A stretch of 64,000 bases of DNA from Alkalilimnicola sp. S0819 (GCF_009295635.1 NZ_WHIW01000001.1:99335-163334); one strand, 5' to 3'. Shown: positions 24,186 to 33,556, numbered from the stretch's first letter. Numbers and translations are program-made. The notes: generated by a model from the sequence alone, not told the origin.

Positions 24186-25220
24186 ATGGAAAGCCTGCTA
24201 TGGATCGGCGTGCTGCTGGTGTCCGCGGTACTGACCGCGTGCTTGCGCTCTTACGCCCGTCGCGCCCGCCTGATCGATGTGCCGAACAGCCGAAGCTCCC
24301 ATGTGGTGCCGACCCCGCGGGGTGGGGGGCTGGCCATCGTCATCAGCCTGCTGCTGGCTTGGGCGGTGCTGGCCGGGCTGGGCCGATTGCCATGGGCCGT
24401 CTTGCTGGGGGCCGGGCTCGGGGGGGGCTGGATAGCCCTGATCGGCTTTATCGATGATCACCGTGATGTGTCTGCGCGTTGGCGTTTGCTCGGGCAAGCG
24501 CTGGCTACCGTCTGGGTGCTGTACTGGTTGCCGGTGGCGGCAGTGCCGTTGGGAGATTGGTGGCTGGAAGCTAGCTGGCTGGTGCTGCTTGCCGGTATCG
24601 GTATCGTCTGGCTGCTGAACCTGTTCAATTTCATGGACGGCATAGACGGCCTGGCTGGGCTGGAGGCTGCCATGGTGGCGGCTGGCGCGGTGCTGTTGCA
24701 ATGGTCGCTGGGCGAGGCCCAGGGGATGGCCTGGGCCAGTGCCATGCTGGTGGCGGCCGCGGCAGGCTTTTTGCTCTGGAACTGGCCGCCGGCGCGCATT
24801 TTCATGGGCGATGTGGGGAGTGCGACCCTGGGGTATCTGTTCGGGGTGATGGCGGTCAGTGGCGTGTTCGCGCCGGCGCTCAGCGTCTGGAGCTGGCTGA
24901 TTCTATTGGGGGTGTTCATCGTCGATGCCACCTATACCCTGATACACCGCTTGCTGCGTGGCGAGCGTGTCTATCAGGCCCATCGCTCCCATGCCTACCA
25001 GCGCGCAGCGCGCTGGCTCGGTAGTCATCGCAGGGTGACGGTGACGGTGGGCTTGATCAACGCCTTGTGGCTGCTGCCGCTGGCTGCCATGTCGGTGCTG
25101 TGGCCTGGGCAGGCCTATGCGTTGACGGCGATGGCCTACCTGCCCCTGGTAGGGCTTTGTCTATGGCTGGGTGCAGGCAAGCCGGAGCGCAGCCCGGTGG
25201 GAGCGGTCGGTGAGCCCTAA
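24186..25220 (+). CDS. wbpL: Undecaprenyl-phosphate N-acetylaminosugar-1-phosphate transferase (WbpL/WecA family)
   Basis: 344 residues from ATG 24186, after CTAGGG; an in-frame ATG at 24168 overlaps wbpV. About ten membrane helices are predicted. Family motifs in order: DVPNSRSSHVVPTPRGGG (cytoplasmic loop 1), GFIDDHRDVSARWRL (Asp pair for Mg2+), NLFNFMDGIDGLAGLE, FMGDVGSATLGYLFG, and the HRSHAYQRA loop near the C terminus. It transfers sugar-1-phosphate, here probably QuiNAc-1-P, to undecaprenyl phosphate and so starts each repeat unit at the inner membrane. The 3' end overlaps the GTG start of wbpM. Confidence 0.88.
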   Translation: MESLLWIGVLLVSAVLTACLRSYARRARLIDVPNSRSSHVVPTPRGGGLAIVISLLLAWAVLAGLGRLPWAVLLGAGLGGGWIALIGFIDDHRDVSARWRLLGQALATVWVLYWLPVAAVPLGDWWLEASWLVLLAGIGIVWLLNLFNFMDGIDGLAGLEAAMVAAGAVLLQWSLGEAQGMAWASAMLVAAAAGFLLWNWPPARIFMGDVGSATLGYLFGVMAVSGVFAPALSVWSWLILLGVFIVDATYTLIHRLLRGERVYQAHRSHAYQRAARWLGSHRRVTVTVGLINALWLLPLAAMSVLWPGQAYALTAMAYLPLVGLCLWLGAGKPERSPVGAVGEP

Positions 25221-27171
25221 CAGTGTGTTGAAATGCTTGGCGGCACTTCCTCGTCCGGCCAAACGCTGGCTGACTATCGCGGCGGATGCACTGATGTTGC
25301 CGCTGATGCTCTGGGGCGCTTTCGCGCTGCGTTTCGGCGAGCTGATGCCACCGTCGATGGCACGGTTTTGGTGGTTGTTCCCAGTAGCACCGCTGGTGGC
25401 CATACCGATGCTCAAGTGGGCGGGGCTGTATCGCGCCGTGCTGCGCTATATGGGCCCCAATGCGGCCATCGCGGTGCTCAAGGGTGTGAGCTTGTCGGCC
25501 GTGTTGCTGGCCGCCCTGGCGTTGATGGGTAACGTGCGCGATCTGCCCCGCACCATCCCGATCCTCTACTGGCTGCTGGCCATGCTGTACGTGGGTGGCA
25601 GCCGATTCCTGCTGCGCGCGATGCTGCAGCGGTTGGTGCGGCGCCCCCGTCTCAAGGAGCCGATGATCATCTACGGTGCCGGTTCCGCCGGTGCGCAGTT
25701 GGCCGCGGCCTTGTCCCACGGCCCGGAGTTTCATCCGGTGGCCTTCGTCGATGACGACAGCGCGCTGTGGGGCAGCGTGGTTCGCGGCGTCAGCGTTTAT
25801 GCCCCGACGGAGATCGAGCGGCTGGTCGAGCGTTACGAGGCCCGCCAGTTGTTGCTGGCCATCCCCAGCGCCAGCCGCCAGCGCCGCCGCGAGATCCTGA
25901 TGCGCCTGGAACCCTTGTCGGTGCACGTCAAGACCATTCCGGGCTTTGCCGACATCGTCAGCGGCCGGGCCCGGGCCGATGAGGTTCGCGAGGTGCCCAT
26001 CGAGGATTTGCTGGGGCGTGACCCGGTGGCCCCGGATACTGCGTTGCTCGATCGCTGCATCCGCGACAAGGTGGTGCTGGTCAGTGGGGCGGGCGGCTCC
26101 ATCGGCGCCGAACTGTGTCGGCAGATCGTGCAGCGCCGGCCCCGTGCGCTGCTGCTCTACGATGTGTCGGAGTACGGCCTGTACCAAATCGAGCATGAGC
26201 TGCGGCGGCTCAAGGTGGTGGTGGAATCGGAACTCAGCCTCATCCCGCTGCTCGGTTCAGTGGTCGACCAGGCGCGGCTGGAGCAGGTGCTGCGCCAGTT
26301 TTCGGTGCAGACCGTTTATCACGCCGCGGCTTACAAACACGTGCCGATCGTCGAGCATAATATCCTCGAAGGCATCCGCAACAATGTGTTTGGCACGCTG
26401 GCCGCGGCCCGCGCGGCCCAGGCGGCGGCGGTGGAGTCCTTTGTGCTCGTTTCCACCGACAAGGCGGTGCGGCCCACCAACGTCATGGGGGCAAGCAAGC
26501 GCCTGGCGGAACTGGTGCTGCAGGCGTTGGCCCGGGAGGAGGGGGTGACGCGCTTCACCATGGTGCGCTTTGGCAATGTGCTGGGTTCCTCGGGTTCGGT
26601 GGTGCCGCTCTTTCGTCGCCAGATTGCCCGGGGCGGGCCGCTCACCGTCACCCATCCGCAGATCACCCGCTATTTCATGACCATCCCCGAGGCGGCGGCG
26701 CTGGTGATCCAGGCGGGTTCCATGGGGCAGGGCGGGGATGTATTCGTGCTGGAGATGGGCGAGCCGGTGCGCATCGTCGACATGGCGCGCAAGATGGTGC
26801 GCCTGACTGGGCTGCAGGTGCGTGACGAGGACAACCCGGAGGGCGATATCGCCATTGAGTTTACCGGTCTGCGCCCCGGCGAGAAGCTCTACGAGGAGCT
26901 GCTGATTGGCGACAATGTGACCGAAACCGGCCACGAGATGATTATGCGAGCCGAGGAAGCCTGCTTGCCCTGGGACACCGTGCAGGGCTTGTTGAATGAG
27001 CTGCGCCAAGCCTGCCTGATGTTCGACGGCGCTCGGGCGCGCGCCGTGTTGCAGCAGGCGGTGCCGGAATACGCTCCCCAGGGGGACGTGCGGGAGTATC
27101 TGCAGCCACTGCCTGGGAGTGCGGCTGGTGCCAAGGCGCATTGGCTGGAGGAGCCCGGGAGCCGCGCCTAG
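25210..27171 (+). CDS. wbpM: Membrane-bound UDP-GlcNAc C6-dehydratase/C4-keto sugar synthase (WbpM/FlaA1-like)
   Basis: 653 residues from GTG 25210; the frame is open to 25171 inside wbpL. Four predicted membrane helices fill the first ~130 residues. A first Rossmann-like domain starts with IIYGAGSAGAQLA. The catalytic SDR domain begins at about 294 with SGAGGSIGAELC and carries the Met-x3-Lys catalytic variant in NVMGASKRLAE (about 426-430). TDKAVRPTN, RFGNVLGSSGSVVPLF and GEKLYEELL complete the pattern of WbpM, PglF and CapD. It converts UDP-GlcNAc to UDP-2-acetamido-2,6-dideoxy-D-xylo-4-hexulose for WbpV. It is the last gene of the locus, the usual place for wbpM. Confidence 0.9.
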   Translation: MSPNSVLKCLAALPRPAKRWLTIAADALMLPLMLWGAFALRFGELMPPSMARFWWLFPVAPLVAIPMLKWAGLYRAVLRYMGPNAAIAVLKGVSLSAVLLAALALMGNVRDLPRTIPILYWLLAMLYVGGSRFLLRAMLQRLVRRPRLKEPMIIYGAGSAGAQLAAALSHGPEFHPVAFVDDDSALWGSVVRGVSVYAPTEIERLVERYEARQLLLAIPSASRQRRREILMRLEPLSVHVKTIPGFADIVSGRARADEVREVPIEDLLGRDPVAPDTALLDRCIRDKVVLVSGAGGSIGAELCRQIVQRRPRALLLYDVSEYGLYQIEHELRRLKVVVESELSLIPLLGSVVDQARLEQVLRQFSVQTVYHAAAYKHVPIVEHNILEGIRNNVFGTLAAARAAQAAAVESFVLVSTDKAVRPTNVMGASKRLAELVLQALAREEGVTRFTMVRFGNVLGSSGSVVPLFRRQIARGGPLTVTHPQITRYFMTIPEAAALVIQAGSMGQGGDVFVLEMGEPVRIVDMARKMVRLTGLQVRDEDNPEGDIAIEFTGLRPGEKLYEELLIGDNVTETGHEMIMRAEEACLPWDTVQGLLNELRQACLMFDGARARAVLQQAVPEYAPQGDVREYLQPLPGSAAGAKAHWLEEPGSRA

Positions 27172-27177
27172 AAGCAT

Positions 27178-27199
27178 GGGGTTCGCGGTGGCGATCCCC
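27178..27199 (+). terminator. Possible weak terminator after wbpM
   Basis: A near-perfect hairpin: a 9-base arm (27178-27186), a GGTG loop and a complementary arm (27191-27199) with one mismatch. It stands seven bases after the wbpM stop and marks the end of the polysaccharide locus. The following GTCCCTCTGTC is only moderately T-rich, so efficiency is uncertain. Confidence 0.35.
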
Positions 27200-27325
27200 G
27201 TCCCTCTGTCTACACCGTTATAACCACAGTCCCTTTCAATATTTTCAATCCCCCGCCATCTTCACTACCCTCCGACTTCATTGAAATAGCCGCACGGACG
27301 CCCAAGGCTGTGACCCTGGAACCAC

Positions 27326-27339
27326 AAAAAAAAACCCCC
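27326..27339 (+). repeat. A9-C5 homopolymer run directly before a GTG start
   Basis: Nine A followed by five C immediately precede the GTG of the SLC13-type permease, with no purine-rich ribosome site in the usual window. Such runs can slip during replication or transcription. Here the run lies just outside the coding frame, so any effect would be on translation start or transcript ends rather than on frame. Confidence 0.6.
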
Positions 27340-27340
27340 G

Positions 27341-29104
27341 GTGCCTGAACTGCTCCTAACCCTGCTGGTCGTCCTCGCCTGCGTGCTCGCCATGGCGCTC
27401 ACCCGCATCGGTGTGGAACTGATCCTCATGGCCGGGCTCACCGTGCTGCTCACCGTGGGCATCGTCACCCCCGCCCAGGCTTTTGCCGGCTTCGCCAACG
27501 AGGGCCTGCTCACCGTGGCGGTGCTCTACATCGTGGCCGCCGGCATGCACGAAACCGGTGCCACCCTGTGGTGGGTGCGCCGCAGCTTCGGCCGGCCCCG
27601 CACGGTGACCGGCGCGCAGGCGACCATGATGAGCCAGGTGGCGCTGCTCAGCGGCTTCTTGAATAACACCCCGGTAGTGGCCACTTTTCTTCCGGCGGTG
27701 CGTGATTGGGCGCGCCAGCGGGGCTTCGCGGTCTCGCGGCTGCTCATGCCCATGAGCTTCGCGGCGATTCTCGGCGGTGGGCTGAGCCTGCTGGGCAGCA
27801 GCACCAATCTGATCGTCGCCGGCTTGCTGGGTCGTGACTTTCCCCAGGTATCGCTGGGCTTGTTCGAGATCGCCTGGCTGGGCGTGCCGCTGGCGCTGTT
27901 CGGGGTCGTGTTCACGCTGCTGTTCAGTCGCTGGCTGCTGCCGCGGCGCGAGGGGGCCGAGCAGAGCTTCGCCAACACCCGTGAATACATGGCCGAGATG
28001 CTGGTGGACGCCGGCGGGCCGCTGGTGGGGCGTACGGTGAAGGAAGCCGGCTTGCGCAATCTTCCCGGGCTCTTTCTGGTGGAGATCGAGCGCAGCGGCC
28101 ATCGGCTTGGGGCAGTGGGGCCCGATGAGGTGCTCTGCGGCGAGGACCGATTGATCTTCGCGGGGCTGGCCGATTCCATCGTCGACCTCTACCGCATCGA
28201 GGGTCTGCGCCGGCCGGGCAAGGCCTCGGCGCTGGAGGGCGGTCGCGGCCAGCCGCATTGTCTGATCGAGGCGGTGGTGGCGCGCAGTGCGCCCTTCGTG
28301 GGGCGCAGCATTCGCGAGAGCCGCTTTCGCAGCGAGTACGGCGCGGCGGTGGTGGCGGTGGCCCGCCACGGTGAGCGCATCAAGAGCAAGGTGGGCGACA
28401 TTGTCTTGCAGCCGGCCGACACCCTGCTGCTGGAAACCGACCAGGGCTTTTTGAAGAAACACCGCCAGTCGCGGGATTTCCTGCTGGCGAGCACGGTGGA
28501 GAATTCCAATCTGCCCCGGGATCACAAGCGGGTCTGGGCCTGGTTGAGCCTGTTGCTGCTGATCGGGCTGGGGGCGGGGGGCGTGGTTTCGCTGCTCAAC
28601 GCCGCGTTGCTGGCGGCGGGGCTGATGGTGATGAGCGGCTGCCTGACTGCGCGGGCGGCGCGCAACAGCATTGATCTGCCGGTGGTGATCAGCATCGGGG
28701 CCGCCTTCGGGCTGGGTGAGGCCCTGCGCGCCGCCGGCGCGGTGGAGATGGCGGTGCAGGGGCTGCAGGCGCTGGAGCTGGGTTCGCCCATGCTGGTGTT
28801 GGCGGCGGTGTATGTGCTCACGTCCCTGCTGACACTGTTCATCACCAATAATGCCGCGGCGATCCTGGTGCTGCCGGCGGCGCTGGGGATGGCCCAGGCG
28901 GCGGGTGTCGCGCCCACGGCCATGGCGGTGGCGGTGATGTTCGCGGCGAATTTGAGTTTTGCCACACCCACCGGCTACCAGACCAACCTGATGGTCTACG
29001 GGCTCGGTGGCTATCGGTTTGGGGATTATGTGCGCTTCGGGCTGCCGCTGCAGGCAGGGGCGGGGGTGTTGGCGCTGGTGTTGATTCCTCGCATATGGGG
29101 GTAG
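27341..29104 (+). CDS. SLC13/DASS-type permease with two TrkA-C domains, probable sulfate transporter
   Basis: 587 residues. Membrane helices cover about 1-200 and 390-587, with a soluble middle. The N-terminal part has [23 protein letters not shown] and [17 protein letters not shown], a divalent anion/Na+ symporter motif. The last part has [23 protein letters not shown] and the paired sequence around [19 protein letters not shown]. Between them are two RCK_C/TrkA-C domains (about 205-285 and 300-380; for example [29 protein letters not shown]), as in the algal SAC1 and bacterial SLC13 sulfate carriers. The cysC and sat genes directly downstream support sulfate as the substrate. The start is GTG without a visible ribosome site; the first helix begins at once, so a downstream start is unlikely. 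Confidence 0.8.
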   Translation: MPELLLTLLVVLACVLAMALTRIGVELILMAGLTVLLTVGIVTPAQAFAGFANEGLLTVAVLYIVAAGMHETGATLWWVRRSFGRPRTVTGAQATMMSQVALLSGFLNNTPVVATFLPAVRDWARQRGFAVSRLLMPMSFAAILGGGLSLLGSSTNLIVAGLLGRDFPQVSLGLFEIAWLGVPLALFGVVFTLLFSRWLLPRREGAEQSFANTREYMAEMLVDAGGPLVGRTVKEAGLRNLPGLFLVEIERSGHRLGAVGPDEVLCGEDRLIFAGLADSIVDLYRIEGLRRPGKASALEGGRGQPHCLIEAVVARSAPFVGRSIRESRFRSEYGAAVVAVARHGERIKSKVGDIVLQPADTLLLETDQGFLKKHRQSRDFLLASTVENSNLPRDHKRVWAWLSLLLLIGLGAGGVVSLLNAALLAAGLMVMSGCLTARAARNSIDLPVVISIGAAFGLGEALRAAGAVEMAVQGLQALELGSPMLVLAAVYVLTSLLTLFITNNAAAILVLPAALGMAQAAGVAPTAMAVAVMFAANLSFATPTGYQTNLMVYGLGGYRFGDYVRFGLPLQAGAGVLALVLIPRIWG

Positions 29105-29142
29105 GGGATTATGTTTCAGAAATGCAGAGAGAGACCACAACG

Positions 29143-29766
29143 ATGACACTACAAAAAGCCACCAACGTCACCTGGCACGAGGGGGAGGTGACCCGCGCCG
29201 ACCGCCAGCAGCTGCTGGGCCAGAAGGGCGCGACCATTTGGTTCACCGGTCTTTCCGGCAGCGGCAAGAGCACCGTGGCCGTGGCGCTGGAGAAGGCGCT
29301 GACCGCCAGCGGCCACCTGTGCTACCGGCTGGACGGCGACAATGTGCGCCTCGGGATCAACAAGAACCTGGGTTTCTCCGCCGAGGACCGGGCCGAGAAC
29401 ATCCGCCGCATCGGCGAGGTGTCCAAATTGTTCGTGGATACCGGCGTGATCGTGCTCTCCAGCTTCGTCAGCCCCTACAAGGCCGACCGGGACCAGGTGC
29501 GCGCCCTGCACGCCGCTTCGGACATGGATTTCATCGAAGTCCACATGGATGTGCCCCTGGCCGAGGCCGAAAAGCGCGACCCCAAGGGCCTGTACAAGAA
29601 GGCCCGCGCCGGCGAGATCAAGAACTTCACCGGCATCGACGACCCCTACGAGGCCCCCGAGGCCCCGGAACTGGTGCTGTACAGCAACCGGATGAGCGTG
29701 GAAGAGGAAGTGGAGGTGTTGCTGGCGCTGCTGAGCGAGCGCGGCCTGCTCTCCGGCGCGGCCTGA
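29143..29766 (+). CDS. cysC: Adenylylsulfate (APS) kinase
   Basis: 207 residues from ATG 29143; in-frame starts at 29095 and 29122 add residues not usual for the family. [19 protein letters not shown] leads into the P-loop [13 protein letters not shown] (34-46). The APS site motifs are [17 protein letters not shown] and [13 protein letters not shown], then [27 protein letters not shown] and [16 protein letters not shown]. It phosphorylates APS made by Sat to PAPS. AGAGAGAG lies upstream. Being sandwiched between permease and sat suggests one operon for sulfate uptake and activation. Confidence 0.92.
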   Translation: MTLQKATNVTWHEGEVTRADRQQLLGQKGATIWFTGLSGSGKSTVAVALEKALTASGHLCYRLDGDNVRLGINKNLGFSAEDRAENIRRIGEVSKLFVDTGVIVLSSFVSPYKADRDQVRALHAASDMDFIEVHMDVPLAEAEKRDPKGLYKKARAGEIKNFTGIDDPYEAPEAPELVLYSNRMSVEEEVEVLLALLSERGLLSGAA

Positions 29767-29824
29767 GCCGCGCCGCTTCCAGACCCTGCGGCCGACAGGC
29801 CCCCGAACGTACGGAGTGATGACG

Positions 29825-31018
29825 ATGATCAAACCCCACGGTTCCGAGCAACTGAAACCCCTCTATGTCGCCGACGCCGCCGAGCGCGAGGCGCTGCGCC
29901 AGGAGGCCGAGCAGCTGCCCGCGCTGCTGCTCAATTCCGCCGCCGCCGCCAACGCGGTGATGCTGGGCGCGGGTTACTTCAATCCGCTCAGCGGTTACAT
30001 GAACCTGGCCGATGCGCTGTCGGTGGCCGAGCAGCTGCACACCGCCCAGGGCCTGTTCTGGCCGGTGCCGGTGGTGAATCTCGCCAAGGACGTCAGCGCC
30101 ATCCAGGGCGCGAAGCGCATCGCCCTGCGTGACCCCAACGTGGCAGGCCAGCCGGTGCTGGCGGTGATGGACGTGGAGGCCATCGAGGAAGTCTCCGAGG
30201 CGCAGATCGAGAGCATGGCCCAGCAGATCTTCGGCACCCTGGATGACAAGCACCCGGGTGTCGCCACCTTCCGCGGCCTGGGCCGGAACCTGGTCTCCGG
30301 GCCCATCCAGGTGCTGAACTTCAGCTACTTCGAGACCGACTTCCCGGACACCTTCCGCACCGCCGTGCAGATCCGCGACGAGATCGCCGAGCGGGGCTGG
30401 GAGAAGGTGGTGGCCTTCCAGACCCGCAACCCCATGCACCGGGCCCATGAGGAGCTCTGCCGCATGGCCCAGGAGCGCCTGCAGGCCGACGGCATCGTGG
30501 TGCACATGCTGCTGGGCAAGCTCAAGGCCGGCGACATCCCCGCCGACGTGCGCGATGCCTGCATCCGCAAGATGGCCGAGCTGTATTTCCCCGCCAACAC
30601 GGTGATGATCACCGGCTACGGCTTCGACATGCTCTACGCCGGGCCGCGCGAAGCGGTGCTGCACGCCGTGTTCCGCCAGAACATGGGCGCCACCCACTTC
30701 ATTGTCGGCCGTGACCATGCGGGGGTGGGCGATTATTACGGCCCCTTCGACGCGCAGACCATCTTCGAGGAACGGGTGCCGGAAGGGGCGCTGCAGATCG
30801 AGATCTTCCAGGCCGACCACACCGCGTACTCGAAGAAGCTCGACCGGGTGGTGATGATGCGCGAGGCCCCGGACCACGCCAAGGAGGACTTCGTGCTGCT
30901 CTCCGGCACCAAGGTGCGCCAGATGCTCGGCGAGGGCATCGCCCCGCCGCCGGAATTCTCCCGCCCCGAAGTGGCCCAGATCCTGATGGACTACTACCGC
31001 AGCACCGAAACCGCCTGA
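29825..31018 (+). CDS. sat: Sulfate adenylyltransferase, homo-oligomeric type
   Basis: 397 residues from ATG 29825 (MIKPHGSEQLKPL, the family N terminus), placed 8 bases after GGAG; GTG 29816 and ATG 29819 are nearby alternatives. The ATP-sulfurylase active-site motif QTRNPMHRAHE is at about 199-209 and GRDHAGVGDYYGPFDAQ at about 294-310. LSGTKVRQMLGEGIAPPPEFSRPEV follows at the C terminus. This is the Sat type used in sulfur-oxidising and some assimilating bacteria, not CysD/CysN. In the assimilatory direction it makes APS from sulfate and ATP for CysC. Whether it also works in reverse (sulfite oxidation) needs aprAB, which is not in the window. Confidence 0.93.
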   Translation: MIKPHGSEQLKPLYVADAAEREALRQEAEQLPALLLNSAAAANAVMLGAGYFNPLSGYMNLADALSVAEQLHTAQGLFWPVPVVNLAKDVSAIQGAKRIALRDPNVAGQPVLAVMDVEAIEEVSEAQIESMAQQIFGTLDDKHPGVATFRGLGRNLVSGPIQVLNFSYFETDFPDTFRTAVQIRDEIAERGWEKVVAFQTRNPMHRAHEELCRMAQERLQADGIVVHMLLGKLKAGDIPADVRDACIRKMAELYFPANTVMITGYGFDMLYAGPREAVLHAVFRQNMGATHFIVGRDHAGVGDYYGPFDAQTIFEERVPEGALQIEIFQADHTAYSKKLDRVVMMREAPDHAKEDFVLLSGTKVRQMLGEGIAPPPEFSRPEVAQILMDYYRSTETA

Positions 31019-31032
31019 GGGGTTAGCCCCGC

Positions 31033-31074
31033 CCCCCCCTGTGGGAGCGGCCAAGGCCGCTCCCACAGGGGGGG
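31033..31074. terminator. Perfect 20-bp inverted repeat after sat (REP-like, probable terminator)
   Basis: Arms 31033-31052 and 31055-31074 are exactly complementary, separated by AA. The core TGTGGGAGCGGCC is the same sequence family as the other REP-like elements to the right. The position, 14 bases after the sat stop and followed by TTCTCTT, suggests transcription termination. It also lies only about 25 bases before the next gene. Confidence 0.75.
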
Positions 31075-31098
31075 TTCTCTTGCGCTATCATCCAACGG

Positions 31099-31734
31099 AT
31101 GAAACACCTCGCCACCACCCTCGCCGTCGCCCTGCTGCTCACCGCCTGCGCCCCACTGCCCACCGGTGATTCGTCCTCCGCGCCCGACCCCTTCACCGCC
31201 CACGGCAACGAGCCCTTCTGGTGGGTGGAGCTGCAGGATGGCCGCATGCGCCTGCGGCAAGCCGGCGAGCCGGAAGGCACGGTGGATCCGAGCCGGCTGC
31301 GCGTAGAGCAAGGCCTGTGCCACGATTCCATGAGCGGTATGCCTTACCCCTATCGGGCCTGGCTGACCCTGGACGGGCGCGAGTGGCCCGGTTGCGGCGG
31401 TGATCCGCGTGAGCTGCTTGAAGGTGTGGTCTGGGAGCTCGACGGCACCGCCCTGGAGAGCCCACCCACCCTGGCATTCCTGCCCGATAACCGTGTAGCC
31501 GGCCGAGGCGGCTGTAACCGTTACAGCGGCACCTACCGGCTGACCGGCGAGGGCCTGCGCCTCGGCCCCCTGGCCGCCACCAAGATGCTCTGTCGCCCCG
31601 CGCAAATGACCGTGGAGCAGGGTTTCTTCGAAGCCTTGGAAGCCGTGCACCGCTTCGACCTGAACGAGGGGGGTAGCCTTGAATTACACGGTGCCGGCCA
31701 AAAAAGCCTGAGCTTCCACCCGCGCTCCCCGTAG
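31099..31734 (+). CDS. META-domain lipoprotein (HslJ-like)
   Basis: 211 residues. A signal peptide with lipobox LLTAC ends at C17, so the mature protein is probably anchored in a membrane by lipid. The first half contains GNEPFWWVELQDGRMRLRQAG, an uncharacterised-domain pattern often annotated COG3650-like. The second half has the META/HslJ core: LEGVVWELDG, PTLAFLPDNRVAGRGGCNRYSGTYRL, LRLGPLAATKMLCRPAQMTVEQGFFEAL. Relatives are linked to stress or heat-shock phenotypes, without a known reaction. It stands alone after the sat hairpin and has no obvious partner. Confidence 0.75.
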   Translation: MKHLATTLAVALLLTACAPLPTGDSSSAPDPFTAHGNEPFWWVELQDGRMRLRQAGEPEGTVDPSRLRVEQGLCHDSMSGMPYPYRAWLTLDGREWPGCGGDPRELLEGVVWELDGTALESPPTLAFLPDNRVAGRGGCNRYSGTYRLTGEGLRLGPLAATKMLCRPAQMTVEQGFFEALEAVHRFDLNEGGSLELHGAGQKSLSFHPRSP

Positions 31735-31873
31735 CCGCGAAGCAGCCGAAGGCGGAATCGAGGATCCGCAGCAAGGCTTGGAGCGATTCTTCCAGACCGG
31801 AGACAAGGCGGACATCAGGCCAGGAGCCGCTCCGACACGGGAGGAGATGACCACTTGAGGTGGTCACCGGGCA

Positions 31874-32104
31874 GTGCTAGCAATAATGACTATTGCTGAT
31901 GACCAGCGCGCGGACATGCATACCGACGAAGCTTCCAAATCGCAGTTCAAGGCGAGGGCGGTGGAGTCGACGCGGCTGCCGGGCGAGTTTCACAAGGATC
32001 CGGCGGACCGGATGATCGTTGCCCTGGCTCGACGCTTCAATGTCGAGCTGGTCACCGCCGACGACAGGATCATGTCTTATAAACATGTGCGAACGCTCTG
32101 GTAA
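31874..32104 (+). pseudogene. Remnant of a VapC-type PIN-domain toxin (C-terminal third)
   Basis: The 76-codon frame is meaningful only in its last two thirds: LPGEFHKDPADRMIVALARR followed by LVTADDRIMSYKHVRTLW. This is the C-terminal part of VapC PIN toxins, with the conserved DPADR and TADxxI acidic residues. The N-terminal half, with the first catalytic aspartate, and the antitoxin gene are missing, so no active nuclease should result. The preceding 140 bases (31735-31873) show no reading frame that would restore it. This is the scar of a lost toxin-antitoxin pair. Confidence 0.75.
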
Positions 32105-32115
32105 GGCCCCCTTCC

Positions 32116-32131
32116 CCTGCAGGAGCGGCAC
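32116..32131. repeat. Half REP-like element before miaB
   Basis: CCTGCAGGAGCGGCAC matches one arm of the palindromic family seen at 37554-37626 and elsewhere. No second arm follows. It lies in the gap between the VapC remnant and miaB. Confidence 0.45.
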
Positions 32132-32202
32132 CACTGCCTTTACCCCCACCGCGCCCCTGAGTATCCTTCTCTCCCCATCCGCTTTATCAGACACTTACCG
32201 CC

Positions 32203-33540
32203 ATGTCCCGCAAACTCTACGTCAAGACCCACGGCTGCCAGATGAACGAGTACGACTCCGCGAAGATGGCGGAGCTGCTCGGCGCGGCGCGGGATTTCCA
32301 GCGGGTGGACAGCCCCGAGGAGGCGGACATGATCCTCCTCAATACCTGCTCCATCCGCGAGAAGGCCCAGGAGAAAGTGTTCTCGGAGCTCGGCCGCTGG
32401 CGCAAGCTGAAAGAGGCCAAGCCGGACCTGGTGATCGGGGTGGGCGGCTGTGTCGCCAGCCAGGAGGGCGAGGCGCTGGTCAAGCGCGCCCCCTTCGTGG
32501 ATCTGGTCTTCGGCCCCCAGACCCTGCACCGCCTGCCGGCCATGTACGACGCCACCCGCGCCGATCGTCGCCCCCAGGTGGATGTGTCCTTCCCCGAGAT
32601 CGAGAAGTTCGACAGCCTCCCCGAGCCCCGCGCCGAGGGCCCTACGGCTTTCGTCTCGATCATGGAAGGCTGCAGCAAGTACTGCACCTTCTGCGTGGTG
32701 CCCTACACCCGGGGCGAGGAGGTCAGCCGGCCCTTCGATGACGTGATCGCCGAAGTGGCCCAGCTTGCCGCCCAGGGCGTGCGTGAGGTCACCCTGCTGG
32801 GGCAGAACGTCAACGCCTATCGCGGCCCCATGGAAGACGGCACGGTGGCGGATCTTGCGCTGCTGGTGAGCTTCGTGGCGGCCGTCGAGGGTATAGAGCG
32901 CATCCGCTACACCACCTCCCACCCGGTGGAGTTCTCCGACAGCCTGATCGAGGCCTACCGCGAGGTGCCCGAGCTGGTGGATCACCTGCACCTGCCGGTG
33001 CAGAGCGGCTCGGATCTGGTGCTGAAGCTCATGAAGCGCGGCCATACGGTGGCCGAGTTCGTGGACAAGGTGCGCCGGCTGCGGGAGATTCGCCCGAACA
33101 TCAGCCTCTCTTCCGATTTCATCGTCGGCTTCCCCGGCGAATCCGAGGACGACTTCGAGGACACCATGGCGCTGATCGAGCAGATCGGTTTCGACCAGTC
33201 CTTCAGCTTCATCTACAGCGCCCGCCCGGGCACCCCGGCGGCCTCCCTGGCCGATCGCACGCCGCTCGAGGTGAAGCAGCAGCGCCTGCAGCGCCTGCAG
33301 GCGGCCATCAACGCCAATGCCCGGCGGATCAGCGAGAGCATGGTGGGCAGCGTGCAGAAGGTGCTGGTGGACGGGCGCAGCAAGAAGGACCCGCACCAGA
33401 TCGCCGGGCGCACGGAGAACAACCGGGTGGTGAACTTCGCCGGCCATCCGCGGCTGATCGGCCAGTTCGTCGAGGTGCGCATCACCGAGGCGCTGAGCAA
33501 TTCCCTGCGCGGCGAAATGGTGGAGACCACCGCGGCCTGA
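32203..33540 (+). CDS. miaB: tRNA-2-methylthio-N6-dimethylallyladenosine synthase
   Basis: 445 residues, the usual MiaB length. The N-terminal UPF0004 domain has the three auxiliary-cluster cysteines ([29 protein letters not shown]). The radical SAM motif CSKYCTFC is at 157-164, with [12 protein letters not shown] after it. A C-terminal TRAM domain follows (about 375-440; [22 protein letters not shown]). It adds the methylthio group to i6A37 of tRNAs reading UNN codons. It begins the conserved miaB-phoH-ybeY-corC-lnt order. Confidence 0.96.
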   Translation: MSRKLYVKTHGCQMNEYDSAKMAELLGAARDFQRVDSPEEADMILLNTCSIREKAQEKVFSELGRWRKLKEAKPDLVIGVGGCVASQEGEALVKRAPFVDLVFGPQTLHRLPAMYDATRADRRPQVDVSFPEIEKFDSLPEPRAEGPTAFVSIMEGCSKYCTFCVVPYTRGEEVSRPFDDVIAEVAQLAAQGVREVTLLGQNVNAYRGPMEDGTVADLALLVSFVAAVEGIERIRYTTSHPVEFSDSLIEAYREVPELVDHLHLPVQSGSDLVLKLMKRGHTVAEFVDKVRRLREIRPNISLSSDFIVGFPGESEDDFEDTMALIEQIGFDQSFSFIYSARPGTPAASLADRTPLEVKQQRLQRLQAAINANARRISESMVGSVQKVLVDGRSKKDPHQIAGRTENNRVVNFAGHPRLIGQFVEVRITEALSNSLRGEMVETTAA

Positions 33541-33556
33541 TTTTCCGCTTGGGAAA

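Noticed and set aside
31874-32104. A functional small VapC toxin
   Set aside because: The N-terminal half with the first catalytic acid is missing and no antitoxin precedes it.
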